From the IMG/VR virus record IMGVR_UViG_3300047552_000880, positions 1 to 64,000 of that record: 64,000 nt of DNA; one strand, 5' to 3'. This DNA comes from a virus. A model generated the notes under the pieces. The model saw only the letters and a program-made list of their open reading frames with translations, had not been told where the DNA came from and did not search any database. Positions 30,371 through 42,200 of the stretch are shown here, one piece after another (position 1 is the stretch's first letter; the number at the start of each line of letters is the position of its first letter). The position numbers and the translations under genes were made by a program.

Positions 30371-32164
30371 ATGACTCCAGCAAAACAATACACTTCCCTT
30401 GATTTCGATGTAATTAAACAAAGCATCATTGATAATTTTAAGAGCGATCCTACATTTACGGATTACGATTTTAGTGGCAGTGCAATAAACACACTTATTG
30501 AGATTCTTGCATATAACCAGCATTACCACGCGGTATATGCAAATGCTGTTCAGAATGAAATGTTTCTTGACACGGCGCAGACAAGAAACTCGGTCGTCAG
30601 TAAGGCAAAGGAATTGGGATATATTCCTCGTTCTGTTGTGGCCTCAACTGCATTTGTCAACCTTACATGCAACAATGTAAATCAAAACGTTACTTCTCTT
30701 TTACTCCCTCGTGGTACTCAATTTAAATCATCCAATGATTCTGGTGATCAAAAATTTGTTGTTGCTAAAGATGTGTATTCATCTATGGTCGGCGGAGTAT
30801 TCAGATTCAATGATGTTGAATTGAAAGAGGGTAAACTCGTTGAGAATGTATTTTTGATCGAGAATGGACAGAAAACAATAACTATACCTAACCAGAATAT
30901 TGACACCACAACAATAGTCATGAAGATTAAACCTTCATCTGATACTAATGTTGCTTGGGTTGAGTATTTTGATGCACGTAGTTTTTCTACTATTGATGGC
31001 GCTTCGCATGCATTCTTTCTTCAAGAAGGATATGACGGAAAATACCAGATTTATTTTGGTGACGATATTTTTGGTAAATCCATTCAGGATGGAAATGTAA
31101 TCAACGTAAGCTATGTGGCTAGTACAGGAGTTGCTGGTAATCAGTGTAAAGTATTTGCTCTTGCTGGTAGTATTACGAATGTTGGTTCTGTTACGGTTAG
31201 TACAATCATGGCGGCATCCGGTGGTAGTGCAAGAGAGACAATTGACTCGATCAAATTCTATGCTCCTTTGCAATATCAGTCTCAAAATCGATCTGTAACA
31301 AAAAACGATTTCCTTGTTGCTATTAAGAATGAGGTTCCTTATATTCGATCTGTGAGTGTTTGGGGCGGAGAAGAAAATGATCCTCCGATGTACGGTAAGG
31401 TTTTCTGCTCTTTGAATGCAGAAACAGGGTATGCGATTACTGATAGTGTTAAAGAAAACATCATAAAGCCTTTGATTCGTAAGAAATCTAGTATCACCGT
31501 CATACCTGAAATTATTGACCCTGATTATTTGTTTATCTCAATTCAGACAAGAGTGAAGATCAACCGCAGTAAGATGGTTGGTAGTTACTCTGACATGATT
31601 ACTTCTGTGTCAAATTCCATCATTCAGTATTTTGCCAATGACGTTGAAGAATTCGGTAAAGAATTTTATCTGAGTTCTGTTATGGATAAAATTGGAGCTA
31701 TCAATTCTTCTGTCATTTCCAATAAAACAGATTTTGTTGTACACAAAAGGTTTATTCCGACACTAAGAACAGCTAATAGAATTCAGACTTCATTTGGATC
31801 AGCAATAAAAGAAATTTGGTCAAATACATTTTTTGTTATGGTAAATGGAACATTGACTAAATGTAGATTTGTTGATGACGGTATTGGTGGTATTGATTTG
31901 GTCAATTCTGCTGGTGAAGTTATATACGCTTCAATTGGTACAGTGTCATATTCTACCGGTAAAATAGATTTGGTATCCGAGGTTTATTCATTAAATAATC
32001 AACAAGTCTATATCAACGTGTATGCGCGTTTTCTGGATACAGACATTAAACCAATTCGTAATCAAATGATATTTCTTTCTGGTCAGCCAGTTAATGTTAT
32101 TACTGGTGATATCGCTGGTCTTGAAATTCAATTAGTGGATCAGAACAATATTCAATTGAATTAA
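30371..32164 (+). CDS. 6: Baseplate wedge subunit gp6
   Basis: A 597-residue protein of the gp6/J-like family. The opening TSLDFDVIKQSIIDNFKSDP, TDYDFSGSAINTLIEILAYN and NAVQNEMFLDTAQTRNSVVS is characteristic, as is the central ASGGSARETIDSIKFYAPLQ with QNRSVTKNDF. gp6 forms the inner ring of the baseplate. Start ATG 30371 lies after the gp25 stop; the longer frame overlaps gp25 and lacks a ribosome site. Confidence 0.93.
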   Translation: MTPAKQYTSLDFDVIKQSIIDNFKSDPTFTDYDFSGSAINTLIEILAYNQHYHAVYANAVQNEMFLDTAQTRNSVVSKAKELGYIPRSVVASTAFVNLTCNNVNQNVTSLLLPRGTQFKSSNDSGDQKFVVAKDVYSSMVGGVFRFNDVELKEGKLVENVFLIENGQKTITIPNQNIDTTTIVMKIKPSSDTNVAWVEYFDARSFSTIDGASHAFFLQEGYDGKYQIYFGDDIFGKSIQDGNVINVSYVASTGVAGNQCKVFALAGSITNVGSVTVSTIMAASGGSARETIDSIKFYAPLQYQSQNRSVTKNDFLVAIKNEVPYIRSVSVWGGEENDPPMYGKVFCSLNAETGYAITDSVKENIIKPLIRKKSSITVIPEIIDPDYLFISIQTRVKINRSKMVGSYSDMITSVSNSIIQYFANDVEEFGKEFYLSSVMDKIGAINSSVISNKTDFVVHKRFIPTLRTANRIQTSFGSAIKEIWSNTFFVMVNGTLTKCRFVDDGIGGIDLVNSAGEVIYASIGTVSYSTGKIDLVSEVYSLNNQQVYINVYARFLDTDIKPIRNQMIFLSGQPVNVITGDIAGLEIQLVDQNNIQLN

Positions 32165-32165
32165 A

Positions 32166-34148
32166 ATGGTAAGCAAACAAGTCATTACCCAACTCGCGGA
32201 ACATATTCAGCAAGACTATCCGAAGTTCGGTAAGTTCATTGAGTCTTACTATAAGCATCTTGAGAAGACAGATCAGCCACTGAATGTTCTTCAGGCTGTT
32301 CGTGATAACGCAGATATCGATAGAACCGATTATAGGCTCTTAGACGAGTTTTTTAAGACCTATGGTATAGAGATACCTAGTGGTGTCAAATATGACCGTA
32401 GAAAGCTGATTAAAGCCCTTAAAGACCTATATCTACATAAGGGAACTGCTAAGGCATTCGAAATCCTGTTCAGAGCATTCTATGACACAGGTGTTCATGT
32501 AAGAAATCTCGGTGATGCGATGTTTCGTAGCAGTGACTCTGTATGGTCACAGAACGTGTCTATTAGAGTCTCCCTTGATTCCGACATTCAGCCTGATGTT
32601 GGTCTTACCTTGGGGTGGGAGAACAATGGATACGAATATAAATTTGAGATATATGAATTAAGATTTATTTCTGGTAACACATACGAAATATTTCTTTCAA
32701 GTAAATTGAAATTAGATTTTGTTTTTGGCGACAAAATAACAATTTACAATCATTATGGCGTAAAAATATCTTCTGGTGCTATTAGACCTTCTTTCACGAA
32801 ATTCGAGATAATAGAAACAGGAAAAAGATTTAAACGCGGCGAAGTTTATTCTGTCACAGATACAAGTAGCGAAACCAAAACAGTTTTTAAAGTAACTGAG
32901 GTCGGTTCTCTTGGTGAATTGAAGAAAATCAAATTACTTGAATTTGGTTTTGGCATAGGTGTACCTACACAGATAAATGTTGTCCCGAGAATTAGTTTAC
33001 CTAGTCAGGGTGTTTATTATAGTAACGGACACCAGTGGATAAATGACACCACATTCGGGATGAATGAGTCCGGTACTATTATCCAATCTTCTGCTCCCGG
33101 AAATCCAAATAATTATTATTTAGAAGATTATGTGCTCGACGTGACCTATGTCGGGTATGAAGCAGCTTCTTTTAATAACAACTTGGCAATGGCTCCTGTC
33201 GATAACTTTATCACAGAGACAGTTACAACAGAAGAATATTTTCTTTCGATAGCAACAATAAGGCTCATACCACAGACAGTATGTAGACACCCCGGAACAT
33301 ATACAAAACTTTCTGGTATTGCAAGTGAACCAACAACCAGAATTCAGGATTCATATTACACACAGGCGTTTGCATATGAATTAGAGAGCAACATAGAGCG
33401 TAGCGATTATTCCAGCGCAGTTGATTCACTGTTACACCCTGCTGGATTGAAACGTTTCAGTAATCGTGTTATCGATTCGTCTGTTGATTTTGGTAACGTC
33501 ATTCAAATTGTTGTTGCGCGTCATCTGAAATTGTTGCTGGTTGATTCGATTGATCTGTTTGCTGAGAACGTTTCAATTGATCTAGAAAAATATCTCAATG
33601 ATTCTACGGGAGTCGCTGATACAGTTGCGTTGCTTGTTAATAAAGCGTTGCAGGAATCTGTTTCGACTTCTGATGCCATTGATAATTTTTCTATTCAGAA
33701 ATATCTTTCTGATATTGCTTCTTCTGGTGATACATATACGATTGATTATTCTGCTGTTTATGCGGATTCTATTGGTACGAGCGATGTTTCATCCAGTGTC
33801 ATTGAGAAGGTTCTCAGTGATCTAGTAAATGCAACAGATGTAATTTCTTCGGCATATACAACAGGCGTCAGTGAAACTCTGGCTTCAACTGATTCTTCTT
33901 TGATAACGGTTGGACTGAATCCGACAGATGCTACTTCTGTTTCTGATACCAATGCAACCCAGATCAATAAAGGATCAACAGATTCTGTTGCTGCAACGGA
34001 TTCCATTCTATCCAATAGTTCATCAGGAATAACGGACACAAATACGGCAACTGATACTCTGAACGTATTCTTAATGGATTATGTTACTAATCCATATGAC
34101 TATTTTGCAACAGGTGACTATGTTGGTCAGATTGTTGCAACGGCTTAA
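32166..34148 (+). CDS. 7: Baseplate wedge protein in the gp7 position
   Basis: A 660-residue protein between gp6 and gp8. The N-terminus (DYPKFGKFIESYYKHLEKTD, RRKLIKALKDLYLHKGTAKA, FEILFRAFYDTGVHVRN) matches the gp7-position structural protein of cyanophages. From about residue 440 it carries tandem repeats of a short D/S-rich unit (for example VNATDVISSAYTTGVSETLA and TSDAIDNFSIQKYLSDIASS), probably a fibrous extension. T4 gp7 is longer (1032) and not evidently similar. Function is inferred from position and N-terminal resemblance. Confidence 0.7.
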   Translation: MVSKQVITQLAEHIQQDYPKFGKFIESYYKHLEKTDQPLNVLQAVRDNADIDRTDYRLLDEFFKTYGIEIPSGVKYDRRKLIKALKDLYLHKGTAKAFEILFRAFYDTGVHVRNLGDAMFRSSDSVWSQNVSIRVSLDSDIQPDVGLTLGWENNGYEYKFEIYELRFISGNTYEIFLSSKLKLDFVFGDKITIYNHYGVKISSGAIRPSFTKFEIIETGKRFKRGEVYSVTDTSSETKTVFKVTEVGSLGELKKIKLLEFGFGIGVPTQINVVPRISLPSQGVYYSNGHQWINDTTFGMNESGTIIQSSAPGNPNNYYLEDYVLDVTYVGYEAASFNNNLAMAPVDNFITETVTTEEYFLSIATIRLIPQTVCRHPGTYTKLSGIASEPTTRIQDSYYTQAFAYELESNIERSDYSSAVDSLLHPAGLKRFSNRVIDSSVDFGNVIQIVVARHLKLLLVDSIDLFAENVSIDLEKYLNDSTGVADTVALLVNKALQESVSTSDAIDNFSIQKYLSDIASSGDTYTIDYSAVYADSIGTSDVSSSVIEKVLSDLVNATDVISSAYTTGVSETLASTDSSLITVGLNPTDATSVSDTNATQINKGSTDSVAATDSILSNSSSGITDTNTATDTLNVFLMDYVTNPYDYFATGDYVGQIVATA

Positions 34149-34151
34149 ATA
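34144..34151 (+). promoter_or_regulatory. Late-type promoter element CTTAAATA
   Basis: CTTAAATA overlaps the stop of the gp7-position gene, 30 bp before the start of the next gene at 34182, the same spacing as other late elements here. A second TTAAAT follows at 34153-34158. Confidence 0.5.
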
Positions 34152-34181
34152 CTTAAATCAAAATTTCTTCAAGGACACATA

Positions 34182-34619
34182 ATGTTTAATGAAACTATCA
34201 AGGCAACTGGTAAACTGAGTATTGTTCAGACAGATGCAAATGGGAATGTTGTTGATACCCGTAATATCGATAACTTGGTTGTTACTGTTGGGAAAGGCTT
34301 TATTGCAAGTCGCATGAAAGACGCAACTGCGGCTGCGATGAGTCATATGGCAGTAGGAACAGACTCAACAGCGGCAGCCGCAGGTCAGACTGCTCTTGGC
34401 GCTCAACTGACTCGTGTTGCGCTGACTTCAACTACTGTTTCTGCTAATACAGTTACTTATGTAGCCACTTTCGGTTCCGGCACTTCTGGTGCGCTGACTG
34501 AGGCGGGTCTGTTCAATGATCCTACTGCTGGAACTATGCTCGCTCGAACAACTTACAGCGTTATCAACAAAGGCACCGCTGATACAATCACAATCACTTG
34601 GGCAGTGACTATCTCCTAA
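34182..34619 (+). CDS. Small virion structural protein
   Basis: A 145-residue beta-rich protein with ribosome site AAGGACACATA. It has NLVVTVGKGFIASRMKDATA, MSHMAVGTDSTAAAAGQTAL and the end DTITITWAVTIS. This pattern (GKxFIAxRM...MxHMAVGTGxxAAAxGxTxL) recurs in small structural or fibre-associated proteins of many phages and also in prophages. It lies between gp7- and gp8-position genes and has its own late promoter, suggesting high copy. Confidence 0.75.
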   Translation: MFNETIKATGKLSIVQTDANGNVVDTRNIDNLVVTVGKGFIASRMKDATAAAMSHMAVGTDSTAAAAGQTALGAQLTRVALTSTTVSANTVTYVATFGSGTSGALTEAGLFNDPTAGTMLARTTYSVINKGTADTITITWAVTIS

Positions 34620-34634
34620 GAATTGGGGAACCTA

Positions 34635-36194
34635 ATGGCTGTAATTGTTTCATCTGAAATGCATCGCTCCATTGCGGAGCAATTTTACACAGATTTGGCA
34701 ACTCAACGCGGGAACTATTATTACTTCGTTGGTGCAACAACAGAGTCATTTGGTTCCGCTGACATTGCTTATAACAGAGAGGCAGAGCTAAACGTTAGAA
34801 ATAGCATTGTTCTCTACAAAAAATTAACGATTAACAATATCGCATACACCATTCCAAGAATTGATTGGGTTTCTGGAATGGTGTATGACATGTTTGATTC
34901 GTCTTATGATACGGAGTATCCATCATCCACTGGTGCTACTTCTATTCGTGACGCAAATTTTTATGTTGTCACGGATCAATATAATGTTTATAAGTGTATC
35001 GACAATTATGGTGGCGGATTTTCTACTGTTAAGCCTGTTTTGACTGGTACAGAGGTTTTCACTACATCAGATGGTTATGTGTGGAAATTTATGTACCACA
35101 TAGAACCGGTGTTTCGTAAGTTCATGACAACTGACACGAAACTTATTCCTGTGTTTCGTTCTGTTTACGAGAAATTCTATAATCGCGGAACAATCAGTGC
35201 AGTTAATATTGATAACCCCGGATCAGGATATGACGACACAACAATTATAATTGTTGATGGTGACGGTTCTGGTGCTGTGTTGACTCCTGTTGTTTCTGGG
35301 GGTCAAATATCCGATGTTGTCATCGCTGACCCCGGTTCTGGTTATTCTTATGTTTCGCTGACAGTTGTTGGTCCAAATGGCTCCGGTGGTGCTATTCTTT
35401 CTGTTGATACATTTGAAGGAACATTGAACACAAAGCAAGCTGATGTTGAATTTGCTGCGGTTGATGGTGCTATCAATGCAATTCGGGTCTTGAACGGTGG
35501 AGCAAATTATGTTTCCCCTCAACTTGTTGTGAGTGGGGATGGCGTTGGTTTAGAAGGAATTGTTAAAGTCATTAACGGTTCAGTACATCATATTGAAATA
35601 ACCAATCCGGGATATGGTTATTCTTATGCCGATGTAACTGTGTTTGATGCTGGCGGAGGAACCGGCGCTGTTTTGCGTGGTGTTATTGCTCCGAAGGGAG
35701 GGCACGGATTCAATGCACCAAAGGAATTCTTCACAAATTCTGTTTCTATTCACACTGTTTTGAACAATGACAGGATTGGCGGCATTTCGATCAATAACGA
35801 TTACCGACAATTTGGTATCATCAAAAATTTAAAAAAATATAATGGCGTCGAAAAATATGTCAACTTAACTGGCGTATCTGGTTTTGTTATAACAGTTGAC
35901 AATATGACGAAATACTCAATAACCAAAGACTCTCTGATAGAGGATTCGTTGGGTTATAAATATACTGTCATTCAAATTTCTGGTAATAAGATGTTTGTTC
36001 TTGCTGACCATAATAGACCAATAACAGCGAACACCCATCTACTTGATGTTAACAGAAACGGTATTGCGATGACTGAGATTATTGATCCAACAGTTGATAA
36101 ATTGTCTGGCGATATTCTTTTTGTTGATATACAGACAGCGGTTGAACTTTCGGCTGATCAAGTGGTAACAGGAAAAACACTTTTCAAATTTTAA
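34635..36194 (+). CDS. 8: Baseplate wedge subunit gp8-like
   Basis: A 519-residue protein starting MAVIVSSEMHRSIAEQFYTD; TTGGGGAACCTA before this ATG fixes the start. N-terminal YYYFVGATTESFGSADIAYN and VWKFMYHIEPVFRKFMTTD are typical of gp8. Residues about 185-345 are an insertion of repeated NPGSGYDDTTI, DPGSGYSYVSL and NPGYGYSYADV units, a beta-rich decoration absent from T4 gp8 (334 residues). gp8 binds gp7 and gp10 in the outer wedge. The gp10-like gene follows. Confidence 0.8.
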   Translation: MAVIVSSEMHRSIAEQFYTDLATQRGNYYYFVGATTESFGSADIAYNREAELNVRNSIVLYKKLTINNIAYTIPRIDWVSGMVYDMFDSSYDTEYPSSTGATSIRDANFYVVTDQYNVYKCIDNYGGGFSTVKPVLTGTEVFTTSDGYVWKFMYHIEPVFRKFMTTDTKLIPVFRSVYEKFYNRGTISAVNIDNPGSGYDDTTIIIVDGDGSGAVLTPVVSGGQISDVVIADPGSGYSYVSLTVVGPNGSGGAILSVDTFEGTLNTKQADVEFAAVDGAINAIRVLNGGANYVSPQLVVSGDGVGLEGIVKVINGSVHHIEITNPGYGYSYADVTVFDAGGGTGAVLRGVIAPKGGHGFNAPKEFFTNSVSIHTVLNNDRIGGISINNDYRQFGIIKNLKKYNGVEKYVNLTGVSGFVITVDNMTKYSITKDSLIEDSLGYKYTVIQISGNKMFVLADHNRPITANTHLLDVNRNGIAMTEIIDPTVDKLSGDILFVDIQTAVELSADQVVTGKTLFKF

Positions 36195-36205
36195 GATAGA
36201 AAACA

Positions 36206-39200
36206 ATGGAACTGAACGTACAACCATACTTTGACGATTTTTCGCAAGCCAAGAAATACCAACGTATTCTCTTTAAACCCGGTTTTGCGGTTCAGGCGCG
36301 TGAACTAACACAGTTGCAAACAATTCTGCAAAACCAGATTGAACAGTTTGGTTCGCATATCTTTAAAGATGGTTCTATTGTTCATGGTCTGAAACAGACA
36401 TACCAACAGAATGTCCTTTCGATCAATATCAGTTTCAATTATGACCCTTCTTTGCTAGAAGGTAAGACAGTTACTTTCTCGGGTGGCGCAACCGCTATCG
36501 TTAAGAAGGGAACGATTGTTGATTCGAAAAAATATATATTCGTTTCGATTCTGAACGGTATTAAAGTTTCTCCTGCCGAGACATTGACAGTTGAAACTTA
36601 TACTGCCACTGTTGCGTCTGATATCACTTCAATCAATGCTGCCAACCTTTTCTCGGTCAGCGAAGGTATCATGTTCGCGAATGGTTTCTTCGCTTATGTG
36701 AATCCACAGACCAAGAATTTGGGTGTATCCTCTATTGCCGATTCTTTCTATATTGGATTTGATGTAGTTGAATCAACTGTTGATGTTGATACAGACGACT
36801 CTTTGTTGGATAACAGTATTGGTAGCAATAACTATTCTGCACCCGGCGCGGATCGTCTTAAACTTGACTTGCAGTTGAATGCTTATCAGTATGACCCAAC
36901 CGGGGCAGTTGATTATCCGAAGGCTCCTAAGAACTTTATTCAGATTGCTACCGTTGAATACGGAACTCTGATTCAGGCAACAACTAAACCAGAATACTCG
37001 GAACTTGAAACTGCTCTGGCTAATCGTACCTTCGATGAATCAGGTAACTACACTGTTCGTCCTTTCATTGCATCCATTGATAAGAGTATCAAGGGGCGCG
37101 ACGATTACATGACCCTGAAAGTTGGTGCAGGTAAGGCTTATGTTGCGGGTTATGAATACGAGACAACTGGAACAACCAACATAGAAATCTATCGAGGTCG
37201 CGATGTTGCTCCGACTGTCTATGATGACGCGATTTTAGCCCATTACGGCGATTATGTTCATCTGGTGGCATCTCCCTATGGACTGATCAATTTTAACGCT
37301 CTACCGACCGTTAATCTATATTCCGTGACATATGCAAGCGCAGGCGTTGGTACAAAGATCGGCACAGCACGACTGAAGCACTATAAATTTGATGGCAACA
37401 ATCATCGTCTTTATCTGAGTGAGATTTCTGTTGATACAGGAAAATCTTTTGCTGACGTTAAGTCCTGTATGTATGGCAGCACGTTTAAAGCCGATTTCGA
37501 TACTACCGTTGGCTTGGTTCGCGAGAAGGCATCTGTTTCATCTTTGGTTTTCAGTGTACCTCAACATGCAGTGAAAACTATGTTGCCCGATGCTGTTGCT
37601 AACATGGATTACCGGTATCGCAAATTCGTTACACTGAATTTTGTCAATAACGTTGCGACAATGAGTCTGGCTTCCGGCGAGTCTTTTATTGCTGGTAGTA
37701 ATAACGATTTGGTGAAATCTCAATACTTCAATATCGTTCCTACTAGCGGCACTACTCCTGCGCCGGGGACCGATATCATTGGTGATATTACTGTTACGAT
37801 TGCTGGCGGTACAGCGACATTCACTCGTTCTGGCACATCGGCTTCATTCTCGGCATCGGCTCAGGTTGAAGTGAAAATGTCAAACATCATGTCTAAACAA
37901 AAGACATTGACATTGGGCACTCAGTATTTCACTGCTGCTGAACTTGCAACCGATCTTTCGTTGAAGATTGCTGATGGCGTTCGTCTGATTAGTGTTCGCG
38001 ATGATGCTGGTAATGATTACACTTCTCGTTATGACTTCTATACAGGTCAGACCGACAATTTGTATGACCATTGTGGAATCCGTTTGATCGGTACATCACC
38101 TTTGGTTTCTAACACTGAACTGGTTCGTCTGGAAGTCACTTTCTCGTATTTCAAACACTCGGATGGCGCTGGTTTCTTCACTGTTGATTCGTACACAGGT
38201 TCTGGTGCTCTGTATGACCAGATTCCGTATGTTCGTATGAGTGATGGCTCGATGCTTGACTTGGCTTCTAGTATCGACTTCCGCCCTCGTAAACTTGCTG
38301 ATGGTTCAATTGAAGGTGGTTATATTGTATCACCTTTCAGTGAGATTAATGCATCATACCAATACTATGTTGGTCGAATCGATAAGCTGGTTCTGACAAA
38401 GGACAAAAAGTTTGATCTGATTACAGGAGTTCCTGCTGTCAATCCAAAGGTTCCTGCTGATCTACCTGATGCAATGACTCTGTATGTCATCGAGATTCCT
38501 GCATACACATACCGTCCTGCTGACGTTAAGATGACGTATGTCGAGAATAGACGATATACCATGCGCGACATTGGTAAGATCGACACTCGTGTATCAAAGT
38601 TGGAATACTACGCTTCTCTGTCGCTTTTAGAGAAACAAGCCGCTGACGAAAAGGTTCCGGGTATTGCTGGTATTGATAAATTCAAGAATGGCATTCTGGT
38701 TGACTCGTTTGCTGGTCACTCGGTTGGCGATGTAACTTCTCCTGAATATAATTGCTCAATTGATCAAGAGAATCGTGTTCTGCGTCCTAGATTTGACCAA
38801 AAATCTTTGGACATGGAATTCACTCTGCAATCAGGTATGAAGCGTCATGCTAATCTGATTACACTGGATTATGACACTGTTCCTTATATCGAACAGCCAT
38901 ATGCAACCAAGACTGTCAATCTGAACCCCTATGGTGTGTTTAGTTGGGTTGGTCATATGACCCTTTCTCCTTCTAGCGACAATTGGGTTGACGAAAAAAC
39001 AAATCCAGCGGTCATTGTTAATACCAATGGTGTTAATGATGCGTTCTCGATTATATCTGATACTGTTCCTGCTGGTGCAACACTTTCGACTCGTTGGAAT
39101 TCTTGGCAGTCTGTTGTCAAGGGTATTAGTTCTGTTGGAACCGAGTTTTCTTCTGACTCAACCACAACCACTAGCGGATATAAAGTCACTGACACTACGG

Positions 39201-42200
39201 CAGTAACTGGTAAACAGACTCTGACATACAACGAAACCACGGCTCGTATTGGTCTTGAGATTGCTTCTGCCCCAAGTACAATTAACACCGATCTTGGGTC
39301 AAAGGTAGTTGACGTTTCTTTGGCTCCTTATATTCGCAGCCGTGAAGTCAAATTCACTGCTATTGCTCTGCAACCGAACACTTCACTGAATGCTTATTTC
39401 GATAATGTTCTGGTAACAGATTATGTCAATCCTGCAATCTGTTTTGTCATCAATGCAGTCTCGGTTGACCCAACTGTTAAGACTTTTGTGCAACAAGGTA
39501 CAAACAATGAAGTAGAGGTCATTGGTGTATTTGGTAATCGTATCTATGGTCGCATTAAGGGCGCTGATATTACGGTCGGTAATATTGTTGCAGCAACCGA
39601 CACAGGTACTGTCACCTATTCTATTTCAAAGATCATTCGTAATACATCGACTGGCACAAAACTGGCTACCAATGAATTCGGTGAAATCTGCGGTATATTC
39701 GTTGTTCCTAATAATGATACATTGAGATTTACTGTCGGTGATCGTGCATTTAGATTGTCCGATGAAATTGATTCAAAGGATTCTCGTTGTATTGCTGAGA
39801 CTCGGTATACTGCTCAGGGACTGAATAAGACTACCGAAAAAACAATTATTTCAACTCGTGTGAATGTCATTAACATTCAACCAAAAATGCAGGTCGAAAC
39901 TGCTGTGGTTGGTGTTGAAGTTAAAGACTATGCTGTATCAACAATTTCTTATACAACCGACATTACTCCTGTTAAGCAATATGTTCTGAATGCCAATAAG
40001 ACATTGATTACTGAAGGCGAGTCGGTTAACTTTACTGTTTCTACTCAGAATGTCAATGATGGCGAGTCCATTCCATATACAATTACTGGTGTATCGTCAA
40101 ACGACATTACTGCGCCATTAACAGGTACATTAGTCATTAAAGACAATGCCGCCTCTTTGAATGTTCTTGCGACCGAAGATTTGACTACCGAAGGTTTAGA
40201 AAATATTGCATTCACAATTTCTCCTGCTAACGTAACACCACAGACAGTATCGGTTGCTATTACTGACACATCCACTGCGCCGACCATCAAGTTTGTTTTG
40301 ACAGCAAACAAGACAGTTGTAAATGAAGGCGATACAATTACATTCAGTCTCGCAACAACTGGCGTTGCCAATGGTATCAATGTGCCATATTCTATCAGCG
40401 GAGTAAATAGCGCAGATATCAGTGGCGGTGTGATGACAGGTAATTTGATCATTAGTAGCAATGCTGCATCATTGACAGTTACCATGTCTTCTGACTCATT
40501 GACCGAGGGTGTTGAGTATATTCAATTTACAATCACACCTCCAGGATATGACACACAATCGGTTGCAGCAATTGTTAATGATACTTCTTTGTCAACACCA
40601 GCGGCTTCTTATGTTCTGAATGCAAACCGTACATCGGTCAATGAAGGTCAATCAGTTACTATTACACTGAATACGCAAAACGTGTCTAATGGAACCACAG
40701 TTGCTTATACCATTACACCGAAGGCAGGTAGTACATTGACTGCTGCTGAATTGGGAATTGGTTCTCTGACCGGAAACTTCACGGTCAACAGTAATACCGC
40801 ATCTATCACCATCACACCAACGGTTGATGTGTTGACCGAAGGAACCGAGACATTCATTGTTTCTCTGGATTCTGTTGTGTGTAATAATCTGGAAATTGAT
40901 ATTGTTGACACATCGACTTCTCCTACCTATGTCGTTAATGCGAATAAGGACACCGTAAGCGAAGGCGGTACTGTCACGTTTGCGGTATCTGCAATTGGCA
41001 TGACTGGTGGCGCAATCAGCGTTCCTTATACTTTGACAGGAACGGGTATTACTTCAAGTGATCTGAATGGTGCTTCTTTGAGTGGTACATTGAGTGGGCT
41101 GAACAATAACACGGTTTCCCTACCACTGACAATTAGTACCGATGCAGCAACCGAGGGCGATGAGTCTCTGACATTCACAGCAACCATCGGCGGCGTTAAT
41201 TACACCAAAACAGTTTCTATCATTGATAGTAGTCAAGCTGCCGTGACTTATGCTGTTGTGTCGGATATGACTTCGATTGCCGAAGGTTCTACTGTCACGT
41301 TTACTGTTCAGACAACAAACCTCCCTGCATCTACTCAGTTGCAATATCGTATCAGCGGTGTTTCTTCTGGTGATATTAGTGTTGCTCCTATTGGATATTT
41401 GACTATCAATGGTTCTGGTTCTGCAACACTGGCGGTTCAATTGGTTGCAGATAGTTCAACCGAAGGTCAAGAGACACTGGTGTTTGATGTATATGGCGTT
41501 GCTAATACTATTGTGGCAACAGCAACTGTTTTGGTGCAAGACACATCAACTTCCCCTTCCACATATAGCCTGACTTCTAATGCTAGTTCTATCTATGAGG
41601 GCGGAAGTGTCACGTTTACGCTGACAACCACTAACGTTGCATCAGGAACTCTGGTGCCATATTCTATCACAGGTATATCAACTTCCGATTTGGTTTCTGG
41701 CTCTCAACTGAGTGGTTTCCTGACATTGACAGGCGGAAGTGCTTCTCATACAGTCACATTATCAGAAGATGCATTGACTGAAGGAACCGAAGTTCTGACA
41801 TTCACCATCAATCACAATGGAAATACTCGTAGTCAGAACGTCAGTGTCATTGATACCAGTTCATCGGTTCCTACATTCGTTTTGAATTCTGATAAGAGCA
41901 ACGTTGTTGAAGGCGGCACTGTTCGTTTCACTATCAACACAACAAACTACGAAACAGGTGTTATTCCTTGGTCTTTGAGTGGTACAGGAATTACTTCTGG
42001 TGACGTTAATATCATGTCGGGTAACTTGAGTGTTGTCAATGGAACTGCTTATGTTGATGTACAGATTACATCTGACGGAACAACAGAGGGCGATGAAACA
42101 TTTACATTCACTGCTACTCCTATCGGTGGGTATTCTTGTGCTCCTGTCAGTGTAACAATTTCTGATACCTCGGGTACTCCTGTTACTTATAACCTGACTA